Assembly (NCBI RefSeq): GCF_000423545.1
Contig: NZ_KE384030.1
Coordinates: 62,001-126,000 of the forward strand
Source: Metapseudomonas resinovorans DSM 21078
GTDB lineage: Bacteria; Pseudomonadota; Gammaproteobacteria; Pseudomonadales; Pseudomonadaceae
Direction of reading: 5' to 3'
Length of the DNA: 64,000 nucleotides
Below the pieces are notes generated by a model. That model was not told the DNA's origin. It did no database searches and saw only the letters and a program-made list of their open reading frames with translations. A program made the position numbers and the translations under genes. Shown here in pieces: positions 1 to 9,118 of the stretch (positions within the stretch are counted from its first letter, which is position 1; every line of letters begins with the position of its first letter).

Positions 1-1659
1 ATCCTCAAGTACTTTGTGGATGGCTTGAGTAATCCCGATGCCGTCCTGTTCCCCGATGTTCCCTACCTGCAGGACCTGAAGCTGCTTCAAGCGGTACCGC
101 TGCTGATCATCCTGATCGCCGCCTGGCAGGGGTTGGGGTCGTACCTGGGCAACTACTTCCTGGCCAAGGTCTCCCTGGGTCTCGTCCACGACTTGCGCCT
201 GGCGCTGTTCAACAGTTTGCTGGCCTTGCCGAATCGCTATTTCGACAACCACAACTCCGGGCACCTGATCTCGCGCATCACCTTCAACGTGACCATGGTC
301 ACCGGTGCCGCTACCGATGCGATCAAGGTTGTCATCCGTGAGGGCCTGACCGTGGTCTTCCTGTTTGGCTACCTGTTGTGGATGAACTGGAAACTGACCC
401 TGGTGATGGTCGCCATCCTGCCCCTGATCGCCCTGATGGTGAGCAGCGCCAGCAAAAAATTCCGCAAGCAGAGCAAGAAGATTCAGGTGGCCATGGGCGA
501 TGTCACCCATGTGGCCTCCGAAACCATCCAGGGCTATCGGGTGGTGCGCAGCTTTGGCGGTGAGCCTTACGAGTCCGGCCGCTTCAGGGCCGCCAGCGAG
601 GACAACACCCGCAAGCAACTGCGAATGACCAAGACCTCGGCCGTCTATACCCCGATGCTGCAACTGGTGATCTACACCGCCATGGCCGCCCTGATGTTCC
701 TCGTGCTTTTTCTGCGCGGCGATGCCAGTGCGGGTGATCTGGTGGCCTACATCACGGCTGCTGGTCTGTTGCCGAAGCCGATTCGCCAGCTCTCCGAAGT
801 CAGCTCCACGGTGCAGCGTGGTGTCGCCGGTGCGGAAAGCATCTTCGAGCAACTGGACGAGGAGTCCGAGGTGGATCATGGCACCGTCGAGCGTGATCAC
901 GTCGGTGGCCGACTGGAAGTGCGCAATCTCAGCTTCCAGTACCCCGGTACCGAAAAGCCCGTGCTACAGGACATCAGTTTCGAGGCCGAACCGGGCCAGA
1001 TGGTCGCCCTGGTGGGGCGCTCCGGTAGCGGGAAGTCCACCCTGGCCAACCTGATCCCGCGTTTCTACCACCATGAACACGGACAAATCCTGCTGGATGG
1101 CGTCGACATCGAGGACTATCGCCTGCGCAACCTGCGTCGCCACATCGCCCTGGTGACCCAGCAGGTGACCCTGTTCAACGACTCGGTAGCCAACAACATC
1201 GCTTACGGCGATCTTGCCGGCTCGCCACGAGAGGATGTCGAGCGTGCGGCCGAGGCGGCCTTCGCCAAGGAGTTCGTCGACAGGCTGCCGCAAGGCTTCG
1301 ATACCGAAGTGGGCGAGAATGGTGTGCTGCTGTCCGGCGGGCAGCGCCAGCGACTGGCCATTGCCCGGGCGTTGTTGAAGAATGCTCCAGTGCTGGTGCT
1401 CGACGAAGCCACGTCAGCCCTCGATACCGAGTCGGAACGGCATATCCAGGCGGCGCTGGATCGTGTGATGGATGGCCGCACCACCCTGGTCATCGCCCAT
1501 CGGCTTTCGACCATCGAGAAGGCGGACTTGATCCTGGTCATGGATCAGGGACGAATCGTCGAGCGCGGCACCCATGCCGAGCTGCTGGCCATGAACGGTT
1601 ACTACGCCCGGCTGCATGCCAACCAGTTCGCAGACGAGGCTCAGTCGGAGGCCGGCTGA
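1..1659 (+). CDS. msbA: Lipid A export ATP-binding/permease protein MsbA, 5' end outside window
   Basis: MsbA is a homodimeric inner-membrane ABC exporter that flips lipid A-core from the cytoplasmic to the periplasmic leaflet. The frame is open from base 1 with no stop, and the visible 552 residues lack roughly the first 50 of a normal ~600-residue MsbA, so the gene is cut by the window edge; the first possible internal start (GTG at 16) is not the true start. Several hydrophobic helices are followed by a full nucleotide-binding domain: Walker A GRSGSGKST at bases 1015-1041, signature LSGGQ at 1330-1344, Walker B ending LDEAT near 1399, and the switch His in IAHRLST. It precedes mig-14, a PIG-L deacetylase and hldE, which fits an LPS/envelope cluster. 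Confidence 0.96.
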   Translation: MLKYFVDGLSNPDAVLFPDVPYLQDLKLLQAVPLLIILIAAWQGLGSYLGNYFLAKVSLGLVHDLRLALFNSLLALPNRYFDNHNSGHLISRITFNVTMVTGAATDAIKVVIREGLTVVFLFGYLLWMNWKLTLVMVAILPLIALMVSSASKKFRKQSKKIQVAMGDVTHVASETIQGYRVVRSFGGEPYESGRFRAASEDNTRKQLRMTKTSAVYTPMLQLVIYTAMAALMFLVLFLRGDASAGDLVAYITAAGLLPKPIRQLSEVSSTVQRGVAGAESIFEQLDEESEVDHGTVERDHVGGRLEVRNLSFQYPGTEKPVLQDISFEAEPGQMVALVGRSGSGKSTLANLIPRFYHHEHGQILLDGVDIEDYRLRNLRRHIALVTQQVTLFNDSVANNIAYGDLAGSPREDVERAAEAAFAKEFVDRLPQGFDTEVGENGVLLSGGQRQRLAIARALLKNAPVLVLDEATSALDTESERHIQAALDRVMDGRTTLVIAHRLSTIEKADLILVMDQGRIVERGTHAELLAMNGYYARLHANQFADEAQSEAG

Positions 1660-1720
1660 GCGGCATCCACTTCATCGCTAATCAAGGAAGGGCCGGGTCT
1701 TCACTCGGCAAGGCAAGGTT

Positions 1721-2617
1721 TTGCTCAATAGATTCAGGCTGTACCGGGAGCGCGGATGGGAGTCGGTCGATGCCGGTTCCTACCGTGGTGTCTGGGAGCG
1801 TTTTGGCGGCAGCGTCATCACTCACCCGCAGGTCGTTGAGCGCTTGTCCGCGCTGGCGGGCATTCCAGTGCGTTACCTCGGGTACCGTGCAGGTGGCGAG
1901 CTCCAGGCTGCCATTCCTACCTGGGGGCGGAGTCTGGCGCTCTCCCGGCAGGTGCTGAAGCGCAAGGGAATGCGCAACCTGTTCGACCTGGGCAACGCCG
2001 AGGTCATACTGCCGGTCGCTCCTGGTGCGGGGATCGCGCTTCGTCACGAGTGCGCCTATCTCTCCGAACTCAATCTGTCCGGTTTCCGCAGCCTGCGTCC
2101 GCAGAAAGCGCAGCTGGCCATGGCTCGCACCCCCGAAGCCTGGTCGAAGAAATTCCGCTACAACCAGCGCCGCGAGCTGCGCCTTTTCGAGGAGGCGGGT
2201 GGCGAAGTGAGGCCAGTGGCGGGCTTCGCGCCTGCAGAGCTGGCGGCGATCTACACCGAGCTGTTCGAACGACGCTGGGGTTTCGAAGTTCCGGGCAAAG
2301 GCCACTTGGCTGAGGTCTTCAGGCTGTTGCATGAGTACCTCAGTGGCTCGTTGCTGCTGCTCAATGGCGCCCCGGTTGCCGTTCAGGTTCTGTACAGGGC
2401 CGAGTCGCCAGACTGGATCAGTTACGAGTACATCAACGGCGGCGTTGATCCTCGTGCGCACCATCTCAGTCCAGGTAGCGTTCTCAGCTTCATCAATACC
2501 CAGGCCGCCTGGGAGGATGCCCGGGCCAGGGGCAAGATGCTCCGCTACTCGTTCGGTCGAGCCGACCGCGAATACAAGGATCGTTGGTGCGACAGGGTTG
2601 CCGCATTTCGGGTGTAA
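1721..2617 (+). CDS. mig-14: Mig-14 family protein (GNAT-like, antimicrobial peptide resistance)
   Basis: The 298-residue product resembles Mig-14, an inner-membrane-associated factor of Salmonella and Pseudomonas linked to antimicrobial peptide resistance, with an acetyltransferase-like (GNAT/FemX) fold. Recalled family hallmarks are visible: AAIPTWGRSLALSR, a DLGNAEVILP block, SKKFRYNQRRELRL and a C-terminal FGRADREYKDRW. No clear membrane segment or signal peptide is present. The only usable start is TTG at 1721, with a purine-rich AAGG just upstream; the frame is closed by TAA at 1679. It lies 61 bp after msbA and 4 bp before the PIG-L gene, so the three are probably co-transcribed. The biochemical substrate is not known from sequence. 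Confidence 0.85.
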   Translation: MLNRFRLYRERGWESVDAGSYRGVWERFGGSVITHPQVVERLSALAGIPVRYLGYRAGGELQAAIPTWGRSLALSRQVLKRKGMRNLFDLGNAEVILPVAPGAGIALRHECAYLSELNLSGFRSLRPQKAQLAMARTPEAWSKKFRYNQRRELRLFEEAGGEVRPVAGFAPAELAAIYTELFERRWGFEVPGKGHLAEVFRLLHEYLSGSLLLLNGAPVAVQVLYRAESPDWISYEYINGGVDPRAHHLSPGSVLSFINTQAAWEDARARGKMLRYSFGRADREYKDRWCDRVAAFRV

Positions 2618-2621
2618 GTGA

Positions 2622-4058
2622 ATGGAAACACGCAAACAGCAACTGCTGCGTCGGCACCGCCGCGGCAAGCGTCTCTTCATGGTCGCAGCCCTGCTGGTCA
2701 TGGCGGCGCTCGACTGGTTCGGCAACTGGAACAGCCTCCCGGTGCTGTTGGTCCTGGCCTGGATCGCCCATGAGGCCTGGTTTGCCGACCATCTCTTCTA
2801 TTCGCCGCGAGAAGACTATCGCTACGATTTTCCCGGCTTTTCACCTTGCCTCGAAGGCGTTATCCACAAGTGCGAACTGCAGCTGGGCCCAGGCCAACTG
2901 CCAGCTAGCGCCGACACGCTGATCCTTGCTGTCGAACTTCGCAGCACCTGGCTGGGGCACTGGTTGGATCCCCACGTCCTGATCCAGGACGGCCAGTCCG
3001 TGGATCGTCAGGATTTCGAGCGTGGTGCGCGGGGTCTTCGCTATCTCAATCTGTCCGGCCTGTTACCAGCCCTGCGCGAGGGACGTTTACGCCTGCAGGG
3101 GCGATTCTGTCGCCTGGGTCCTGAGGTCAGGTTGCATGCCTTCGACAATCCGGACTACGCCTCGCGGCGCGTGATGATCATCGCGCCCCACGCCGACGAT
3201 GCCGAGCTGGCGGCCTTCGGCCTTTACAGCCGCTGCGCCGAGGTCAGTATCGTGACCCTGACCCAGGGTGAGATCGAGGCGCAGAACTACCGCAGGCTGG
3301 GGCTCGACAAGGCCGCAGCGGCGCGCTTGAAAGGGCGCCTGCGCAGCTGGAGTAGCCTGGCGGTGCCGCTCTGGGGTGGCGTACCGGCCAGTCGCTGTGT
3401 GCAATTGGGGTACTACTGCATGCAGCTGGCGGCCATGGCAGCCGAGCCGAACAAGCCTTTCGCGTCGCGGGAGTCCGGCGAAGCGGATATCCGCAGCGTG
3501 CGACGCTTCAATCCCCTGGCACTACCAGGCGATCTGGACGGTGTGCCGACCTGGAACAACCTGGTAGGCGATCTGGCCTCCCTGCTCGAGCGCTTCCGCC
3601 CCGAGGTAGTGGTCCTGCCTCATCCGGAACTGGACCCGCACCCCGACCACATTCAGGCCAGCCGTGCCCTGGCCGAGGCGGTCGAGTGCAGCGGCTGGCA
3701 ACCCAGTATCCAGCTCTTGTACGCCAACCATCTTTACGACAACGACCGCTGGCCCATGGGACCTGCAGGCAACGGCATCAGCCTGCCGCCACGGCAGGAG
3801 CCGTTGCCGGCCGATGGGTTATGGAGTCCCCGGCTCGGGGCTTCTACCCGCATGGACAAGGCCCAGGCGCTGGCCATGCAGCACGATTTGCAGGCGCCCC
3901 TGCCGTTCAAGAAGCGCTTGCGTCGTGTCATTCAGTGGCTACTGGCGGGCCGACGCTGGCCCGAGGTCGGCCAGGACGATTTCTTCCGCAAGGCAGTACG
4001 CCGCCACGAGCTGTTCTGGGTGCGCCCGACGTCCGATCGAGAGCCTCGGGCCAACTGA
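2622..4058 (+). CDS. PIG-L family de-N-acetylase (DnpA-like)
   Basis: This 478-residue protein carries the zinc-binding signature of the PIG-L/LmbE deacetylases: PHADD at residues 189-193 (family AHPDDE) and a second ligand motif HPDH at 340-343. The first ~185 residues are an extra N-terminal part with two hydrophobic stretches (about 18-30 and 38-53), suggesting anchoring to the inner membrane. In P. aeruginosa a PIG-L protein of the same LPS neighbourhood, DnpA, affects fluoroquinolone tolerance, and this is the likely orthologue. The substrate is probably an N-acetylated sugar of the envelope (inference). ATG start 4 bp after mig-14, so translation is probably coupled. Confidence 0.82.
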   Translation: METRKQQLLRRHRRGKRLFMVAALLVMAALDWFGNWNSLPVLLVLAWIAHEAWFADHLFYSPREDYRYDFPGFSPCLEGVIHKCELQLGPGQLPASADTLILAVELRSTWLGHWLDPHVLIQDGQSVDRQDFERGARGLRYLNLSGLLPALREGRLRLQGRFCRLGPEVRLHAFDNPDYASRRVMIIAPHADDAELAAFGLYSRCAEVSIVTLTQGEIEAQNYRRLGLDKAAAARLKGRLRSWSSLAVPLWGGVPASRCVQLGYYCMQLAAMAAEPNKPFASRESGEADIRSVRRFNPLALPGDLDGVPTWNNLVGDLASLLERFRPEVVVLPHPELDPHPDHIQASRALAEAVECSGWQPSIQLLYANHLYDNDRWPMGPAGNGISLPPRQEPLPADGLWSPRLGASTRMDKAQALAMQHDLQAPLPFKKRLRRVIQWLLAGRRWPEVGQDDFFRKAVRRHELFWVRPTSDREPRAN

Positions 4059-4065
4059 GCTGCTA

Positions 4066-4074
4066 TGGTATGAT
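4066..4074 (+). promoter_or_regulatory. Extended -10 promoter candidate for hldE
   Basis: TG-G-TATGAT matches an extended -10 element, about 30 bp ahead of the hldE start and followed by a GCGCC-rich discriminator. No good -35 is seen 16-18 bp upstream, consistent with the extended -10 type. It lies just after the PIG-L stop codon, so hldE may be transcribed independently of msbA. Confidence 0.4.
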
Positions 4075-4103
4075 CCGCGCCGTTTTTGACGTCCGGAGAC
4101 CCC

Positions 4104-5525
4104 ATGAAGCTGTCCATGCCCCGATTCGATCAGGCCCCCGTTCTGGTGGTGGGCGACGTCATGCTTGACCGTTATTGGCATGGCGGCACCTCGCGCATTT
4201 CGCCCGAGGCGCCGGTGCCCGTGGTCAAGGTGGATCAGATCGAGGACCGTCCCGGCGGCGCCGCCAACGTTGCTCTGAACATCGCTGCGCTGGGTGCTCC
4301 GGCCATGCTGGTGGGTATTACTGGCGTCGACGAAGCAGCCGACAGCCTTACCGACAGCCTCAACGCCGCTGGCGTCGATGTGCACTTCCAGCGTCTCAAC
4401 GAGCAGCCGACCATCGTCAAGCTGCGGGTCATGAGCCGTCACCAGCAGTTGCTGCGCATGGACTTCGAAGAAGCCTTCCAGACCGACGCCGAGGCCCTGG
4501 CCGCGGAAGTCGAGCGCCTGCTGCCCGAAGCCAAGGTGCTGGTGCTGTCCGACTACGGCAAGGGCGCGCTGAAGAACCACCAGGTGCTGATCCAGGCTGC
4601 TCGTCGTCGCGGTGTGCCGGTGCTGGCCGATCCCAAGGGCAAGGACTTCAGCATCTACCGTGGCGCCAGCCTGATCACCCCGAACCTAAACGAGTTCGAA
4701 GCCATCGTCGGTCGCTGCGCCGATGAGGCCGAACTGGTTGCCAAAGGGGCAGCGCTGATGCAGGAGTTGGACCTAGGCGCCCTGCTGGTCACGCGTGGCG
4801 AGCATGGCATGACTTTGCTGCGCCCCGACCACTCCCCGCTGCACCTGCCGGCTCGCGCCCGCGAAGTGTTCGATGTCACTGGCGCCGGCGACACCGTGAT
4901 TTCCACCCTGGCTGCTGCGCTGTCTGCTGGCGAAGAGCTGCCGCAGGCCGTGGCCCTGGCCAACCTTGCGGCCGGTATCGTTGTCGGCAAGCTGGGTACG
5001 GCGGCTATCAGCGCGCCGGAACTGCGTCGCGCCGTGCAGCGCGAGCAGGGTTCCGAGCGCGGTGTGCTGAGTCTGGATCAACTGCTGCTGGCCATCGAGG
5101 ATGCCCGCGCCCATGGTGAGAAGATCGTCTTCACCAACGGCTGCTTCGACATTCTCCACGCCGGCCATGTGACCTACCTGGAACAGGCCCGCGCCCAAGG
5201 CGATCGCCTGGTACTGGCGGTCAACGATGACGCCTCGGTCAGTCGCCTCAAAGGGCCGGGCCGTCCGATCAACAGCGTCGAGCGCCGCATGGCCGTTCTG
5301 GCCGGTCTCGGTGCAGTGGATTGGGTCGTGAGCTTCCCCGAAGACACCCCCGAGCGGCTGCTGAGCCAGGTCAAGCCCGATGTGCTGGTCAAGGGCGGCG
5401 ACTATGGCATCGAACAGGTGGTCGGCGCCGATATCGTCCGCGCTTACGGCGGTGAAGTAAGGGTGCTTGGCCTGGTGGAGAACAGCTCCACTACGGCGAT
5501 CGTCGAAAAAATCCGCAGCAAGTAG
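4104..5525 (+). CDS. hldE: Bifunctional heptose 7-phosphate kinase / heptose 1-phosphate adenylyltransferase
   Basis: HldE makes ADP-heptose for the LPS inner core: the N-terminal PfkB/ribokinase domain phosphorylates D-glycero-beta-D-manno-heptose 7-phosphate and the C-terminal nucleotidyltransferase adds AMP. The kinase motif DVTGAGD lies at residues 257-263 (D263 the catalytic base) and the cytidylyltransferase-type HAGH at 352-355 follows TNGCFDIL. I use ATG 4104 (473 aa) because GGAG sits 5 bp upstream and the protein then begins [10 protein letters not shown], as in other pseudomonads; a TTG at 4086 would add six residues. Both domains are intact, so the organism should make a heptose-containing core. 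Confidence 0.97.
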   Translation: MKLSMPRFDQAPVLVVGDVMLDRYWHGGTSRISPEAPVPVVKVDQIEDRPGGAANVALNIAALGAPAMLVGITGVDEAADSLTDSLNAAGVDVHFQRLNEQPTIVKLRVMSRHQQLLRMDFEEAFQTDAEALAAEVERLLPEAKVLVLSDYGKGALKNHQVLIQAARRRGVPVLADPKGKDFSIYRGASLITPNLNEFEAIVGRCADEAELVAKGAALMQELDLGALLVTRGEHGMTLLRPDHSPLHLPARAREVFDVTGAGDTVISTLAAALSAGEELPQAVALANLAAGIVVGKLGTAAISAPELRRAVQREQGSERGVLSLDQLLLAIEDARAHGEKIVFTNGCFDILHAGHVTYLEQARAQGDRLVLAVNDDASVSRLKGPGRPINSVERRMAVLAGLGAVDWVVSFPEDTPERLLSQVKPDVLVKGGDYGIEQVVGADIVRAYGGEVRVLGLVENSSTTAIVEKIRSK

Positions 5526-5534
5526 TCCTTCCTC

Positions 5535-5552
5535 ACTGGCAGCATTGCCAGT
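5535..5552 (+). terminator. Short hairpin after hldE
   Basis: ACTGGCA and TGCCAGT form a perfect 7-bp stem with a four-base loop ten bases after the hldE stop. There is no T tract, so it may be a weak terminator or an mRNA 3'-end stabiliser. Confidence 0.35.
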
Positions 5553-5630
5553 CGCTGGTGTCGGCCCGGTCATAGGCGTCCGGGTCGATGCCACCCATCA
5601 TCCCGGCATCCTTATCCTGCATGGAGTGCG

Positions 5631-6911
5631 ATGCCGATGTCCCCCAACGCACAGGGCCGTGCCCTGGCCTTGCTCAATCGTGTGGCCCAGGCCCATTGGC
5701 CTGATCGTCTCAAGCTGCGCAAGGCATTCGAGAAACTTCTCTACGGCGGTACCCGCGCCGGCTTCATGCTGGCCGCGCGACATGCACGCAAAGCCCCGCG
5801 CTCGGCCAGTTCGGGTGAATTGTTCGATCTCTCCCTGTCCGACGAGCAGCGGATGCTGGTAGAGATGCTGGAAGCCTTCGCCCTGGAAACCTTGCGCCCA
5901 GCCGCTCACGGCGCAGACTCGCGCGGCACGGTGCCGGCCGACCTGCTCAACCAGGCCCACGCGCTCGGACTGGCCCACTACGGAGTGGGCGAGAGCCAGG
6001 GCGGCCTGGCCGGAGAGCGCACTGTCCTTACCAACGCGTTGATGGCCGAAGCCTTGAGCAAGGGCGATCTGAGCCTGGCCGCCGCGATCCTGGCGCCGCT
6101 TTCGGCGGCCAACTGCATCCGTCGCTGGGCATCGCCAGAACAGCAAGCCGCCTGGTTGCCGGCCTTCATTGGAGAACAGCCAGCACCACGCATGGCCATT
6201 GCGGTGAGCGAGCCCGCAGTGTTGTTCGATCCCCACAAGCTGGCCACCCGCGCGCGGAACAGGGGGAAACACTATGTGCTCAGTGGCGAGAAGTGCCTGG
6301 TGCTCGACGGGCTGGATGCCAGCCGCCTGATCGTTGCCGCTGATACGGGCCGCGGCGTGGCGCTGTTTCTCGTCGAGACCGGCAGCAAGGGGCTTGACCT
6401 GCGCCCGGAACCGGCCATGGGCCTCAAGGCCTGTGGTACGGCGAGAGTCCGCCTGAAGGGGGTGAAGGTTCCGGCCGAGAATCGGCTGGCTGCCATCGAT
6501 TTCGACTACCGGCGATTTCTCGATCTTGGCCACCTGGCCTGGTGCGCTCTGGCCTTGGGGACCGCCCAGGCCGCCCTGGACTATGTGATCGACTACTGCA
6601 ATGAGCGGACGGCCTTTGGCGAGCCCATCAGCCACCGCCAGGGCGTGGCGTTCATGGTCGCGGACATCGCCATCGAACTGGATGCCATGCGCCTGATGGT
6701 CTGGCGTGTCTGCGCCCTGGCTGACCGGGGGGAGACGTACCAGCGCGAGGCCTACTTGGCACGCCTGCTCTGCGCCGAAAAGGCCATGAAGATCGGCACC
6801 GACGCCGTGCAATTGCTCGGTGGCCATGGTTTCACCCAGGAACACCCGGCCGAGCGCTGGTACCGCGACCTGCGCGCCGTTGCCTTGATGAGCGGCGGCC
6901 TGCACCTGTGA
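5631..6911 (+). CDS. Acyl-CoA dehydrogenase-like subunit lacking the catalytic glutamate
   Basis: The 426-residue protein has the acyl-CoA dehydrogenase fold after an extra ~65-residue N-terminal region. It keeps the C-terminal-half FAD contacts of the family, R326-TAFG and QLLGGHG at 394-400, but two other signatures are lost. The usual TEPxxGSD loop reads SEPAVLFD (193-200), and the catalytic Glu of the xEGTxQI motif aligns with S421, five residues before the end. The next gene, 10 bp on, shows the opposite pattern. I therefore read this as one subunit of a hetero-oligomeric flavoenzyme rather than a stand-alone enzyme (inference). GGAG precedes ATG 5631; ATG 5637 is an alternative start. 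The substrate is unknown. It corresponds by position to PA4995. Confidence 0.85.
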   Translation: MPMSPNAQGRALALLNRVAQAHWPDRLKLRKAFEKLLYGGTRAGFMLAARHARKAPRSASSGELFDLSLSDEQRMLVEMLEAFALETLRPAAHGADSRGTVPADLLNQAHALGLAHYGVGESQGGLAGERTVLTNALMAEALSKGDLSLAAAILAPLSAANCIRRWASPEQQAAWLPAFIGEQPAPRMAIAVSEPAVLFDPHKLATRARNRGKHYVLSGEKCLVLDGLDASRLIVAADTGRGVALFLVETGSKGLDLRPEPAMGLKACGTARVRLKGVKVPAENRLAAIDFDYRRFLDLGHLAWCALALGTAQAALDYVIDYCNERTAFGEPISHRQGVAFMVADIAIELDAMRLMVWRVCALADRGETYQREAYLARLLCAEKAMKIGTDAVQLLGGHGFTQEHPAERWYRDLRAVALMSGGLHL

Positions 6912-6921
6912 GGAAGGCAGC

Positions 6922-8127
6922 ATGAATCTGGAACTCCCGAAGAAACTCCGCGCACTGAGCAACCAGGCCCATCAGGTTGCAGCCGAGTACTTTCGGCCTC
7001 TATCGCGCAAGTACGACAAGGCTGAACATGCCTATCCCCGTGAGCTGGACCTGCTGTCCGCGCTGCTGGACGGCATGAACGCCGGTTCTCCGGAGTCCGT
7101 GGGCGCGGGTTCTGCGAGCAAGCGTGGCGTCGGTGCGGAAGAGGGTGTGCGCAATGGCGGCAACCTTTCCGCGCTGGTCGGCGTGATGGAGCTTTGCTGG
7201 GGCGATGTCGGCCTGCTCCTGGCCATGCCACGCCAAGGCCTGGGAAATGCTGCAATAGCCGCCGTGGCCAACGCGGAGCAGCTCGAGCGTTTCCGCGGCA
7301 CCTGGGCGGCCATGGCGATCACCGAACCTGGTTGCGGCTCGGACTCGGCGGCGATCCGCACCACGGCGGTGAAGGATGGCGACCATTACGTGCTCAATGG
7401 CGAGAAGATCTTCGTGACCTCGGGCGAGCGTGCCGACGCGGTGGTCGTGTGGGCGACCCTGGACCGCAACCTGGGGCGTGCGGCGATCAAGTCCTTCGTG
7501 GTGGAGAAGGGGACTCCCGGCATGCGCGTTACGCGCCTGGAGAAAAAGCTCGGTATCAAGGCCTCGGACACCGCGTCGATCAGTTTCAACGACTGTCGGG
7601 TGCCGGCGGCGAACCTGCTGGGCAATGCCGAGATCGATGTGCAGAAGGGTTTTGCCGGGGTGATGGAAACCTTCGACAACACCCGCCCGCTGGTGGCAGG
7701 GATGGCGGTTGGGGTCGCCAAAGCGGCCCTGGACCGGACGCGCGAGCTGCTGGCCGGAGCCGGCTGCCGGTTCGACTACCGCACACCATTGCTTGCCGCC
7801 AGCCACGCCGAAGCGACGCTCTACCGCCTGGAGGCCGAGTGGGAGGCCGCACGCCTGCTGACCTTGAAGGCCGCCTGGATGGCCGACAACCGGTTACCTA
7901 ACTCCAAGGAAGCCTCTATCGCCAAGGCGAAGGCCGGGCGCGTGGCCAACGAAATCACCCTCAAGTGCGTGGAGCTGGCCGGTGCCCTGGGCTATGGCGA
8001 AGACGAACTGCTGGAGAAATGGGCGCGGGATTCGAAGATCCTCGACATCTTCGAAGGTACCCAGCAGATCCAACTGCTGATTGTGGCGAGGCGATTGCTG
8101 GGCAAGAGTTCAAGCGAGCTGAAATGA
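6922..8127 (+). CDS. Acyl-CoA dehydrogenase catalytic subunit (partner of the preceding gene)
   Basis: This 401-residue acyl-CoA dehydrogenase has the FAD/substrate loop TEPGCGSD at 134-141 and the catalytic base E378 in FEGTQQIQ. In contrast to typical homotetrameric members it lacks the RxxFG arginine motif (the region reads FDYRTPLLAASH, about 284-295) and QxxGGxG is replaced by ELAGALGYG (351-359). Those missing pieces are present in the upstream neighbour. The gene starts 10 bp after its partner, with a GAGGAAGG ribosome binding site overlapping the partner's stop, so the two should be co-expressed. Physiological substrate unknown; no CoA ligase, thiolase or hydratase is adjacent. It corresponds by position to PA4994. 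Confidence 0.9.
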   Translation: MNLELPKKLRALSNQAHQVAAEYFRPLSRKYDKAEHAYPRELDLLSALLDGMNAGSPESVGAGSASKRGVGAEEGVRNGGNLSALVGVMELCWGDVGLLLAMPRQGLGNAAIAAVANAEQLERFRGTWAAMAITEPGCGSDSAAIRTTAVKDGDHYVLNGEKIFVTSGERADAVVVWATLDRNLGRAAIKSFVVEKGTPGMRVTRLEKKLGIKASDTASISFNDCRVPAANLLGNAEIDVQKGFAGVMETFDNTRPLVAGMAVGVAKAALDRTRELLAGAGCRFDYRTPLLAASHAEATLYRLEAEWEAARLLTLKAAWMADNRLPNSKEASIAKAKAGRVANEITLKCVELAGALGYGEDELLEKWARDSKILDIFEGTQQIQLLIVARRLLGKSSSELK

Positions 8128-8157
8128 CGATGGCCCTAATGGGATACGGCTTCAGTG

Positions 8158-8186
8158 ACGATGGGGCGGCTTGGGCGCCCCATCGT
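8158..8186. terminator. Hairpin between convergent genes
   Basis: An 11-bp perfect stem (ACGATGGGGCG / CGCCCCATCGT, loop 8169-8175) fills the gap between the acyl-CoA dehydrogenase gene and the stop codon of the reverse-strand gene at 8187. No T run follows on either strand, so it is a probable but non-classical bidirectional terminator. Confidence 0.55.
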
Positions 8187-9092
8187 TCAGCAGGCGACCC
8201 TCTTTCCCAACGGTTGGGCCGTCCCTACCCGCGCCAGCCAGTCCCGCCAGCGCACACGCTCTTCGTGCACCAGCCAGCCGTCCTGCTCCGCGAAACTCTC
8301 CGAGAGCCAGACTCCACGCGTACTGGCGGCCTTGAACTCGCCGTTGCGCAGGGTCAGCAGCTCGCCGGTGGGCAGGCCCTGGCGCAGTGGCAGCAGGTAG
8401 ATATCGGGTCGACGTCGCTCCAGGCTGGCCACCAGTTGGCCGCCCTGCAGTACCTCGTCGACATGGAAGAGGCTGATCTGGTGGCTTTCCCGCGGCAAGT
8501 CCAGGCGCAGGTCGTAGACCAGTTGCAGGGATGCGGTAGGCAAGTGGACATAGGCTTCGGGGCGTTCCAGCAACGTCAATTTGCCGTTGCGCACGGGGCG
8601 CGCAGCCCCGGACAGGGGGCTGAGGCGGAAGTGGTTGGCTTCGCGGTATCGCAGGTGCCGCTGATAGGGCGTGGGCAGCCAGGTATCGGCGAAGCGTCCG
8701 GCGAGCCAGCCTTCCGGTGTCTCGATCAGGCATTCCTCGGCGACTTCCTGAATGGCGGTGAGCAGCGGCAGGTTCAGCTCATGGGCCGGGACGTAGCCGG
8801 AAATCAGCTTGAGAACGGTGTCGCCGCGGTCCTGCCGGCGCTGGCGCACCAGCAGCCAGTAATCGCGACCTTGCAGGTTCAGGGTCAGCCGCACCGAAAC
8901 GCCGAGGTTCGCCAGCTCCACCGCGAAGCGCCGGCTGTCGTTGACCTGCACCGGGCGGCGGCGCTCCAGCATCTGGGTGAAGTTCAGCGGGCGACCCAGG
9001 CTCTGGTAGTTCAGGGCGTCGGCACTGGCTTCGACATGCAACGGGAGGGTCTTGAACGCGTTGGGGTCCTTGCGGGCGAGGATTCGCGGCAT
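8187..9092 (-). CDS. Conserved hypothetical protein with a degenerate Nudix-like box
   Basis: The 301-residue product has no signal peptide or membrane segment. Residues 99-120 read as a Nudix-box variant: G99-x5-E105, then QEVAEE (115-120). The spacing between the two halves is two residues longer than the canonical G-x5-E-x7-RE-U-x-EE pattern and the Arg is Gln, so nucleoside-diphosphate hydrolase activity is doubtful. I choose ATG 9092 because AAGGAG lies 5 bp upstream; the frame extends 11 codons further without a ribosome site. It is the last of three reverse-strand genes (FAD oxidoreductase, aldo/keto reductase, this), separated by 26 bp from its neighbour. Function unknown; it corresponds by position to PA4993. 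Confidence 0.75.
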   Translation of the reverse strand: MPRILARKDPNAFKTLPLHVEASADALNYQSLGRPLNFTQMLERRRPVQVNDSRRFAVELANLGVSVRLTLNLQGRDYWLLVRQRRQDRGDTVLKLISGYVPAHELNLPLLTAIQEVAEECLIETPEGWLAGRFADTWLPTPYQRHLRYREANHFRLSPLSGAARPVRNGKLTLLERPEAYVHLPTASLQLVYDLRLDLPRESHQISLFHVDEVLQGGQLVASLERRRPDIYLLPLRQGLPTGELLTLRNGEFKAASTRGVWLSESFAEQDGWLVHEERVRWRDWLARVGTAQPLGKRVAC

Positions 9093-9118
9093 GTCGGCTC
9101 CTTCAGGGTAGGGGTCGG

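Noticed and set aside
5598-6962. Reverse open frame of 454 codons opposite the first acyl-CoA dehydrogenase
   Set aside because: Glu/Gln/Gly-rich antisense product with no family match that I can recognise; the forward gene has clear motifs.
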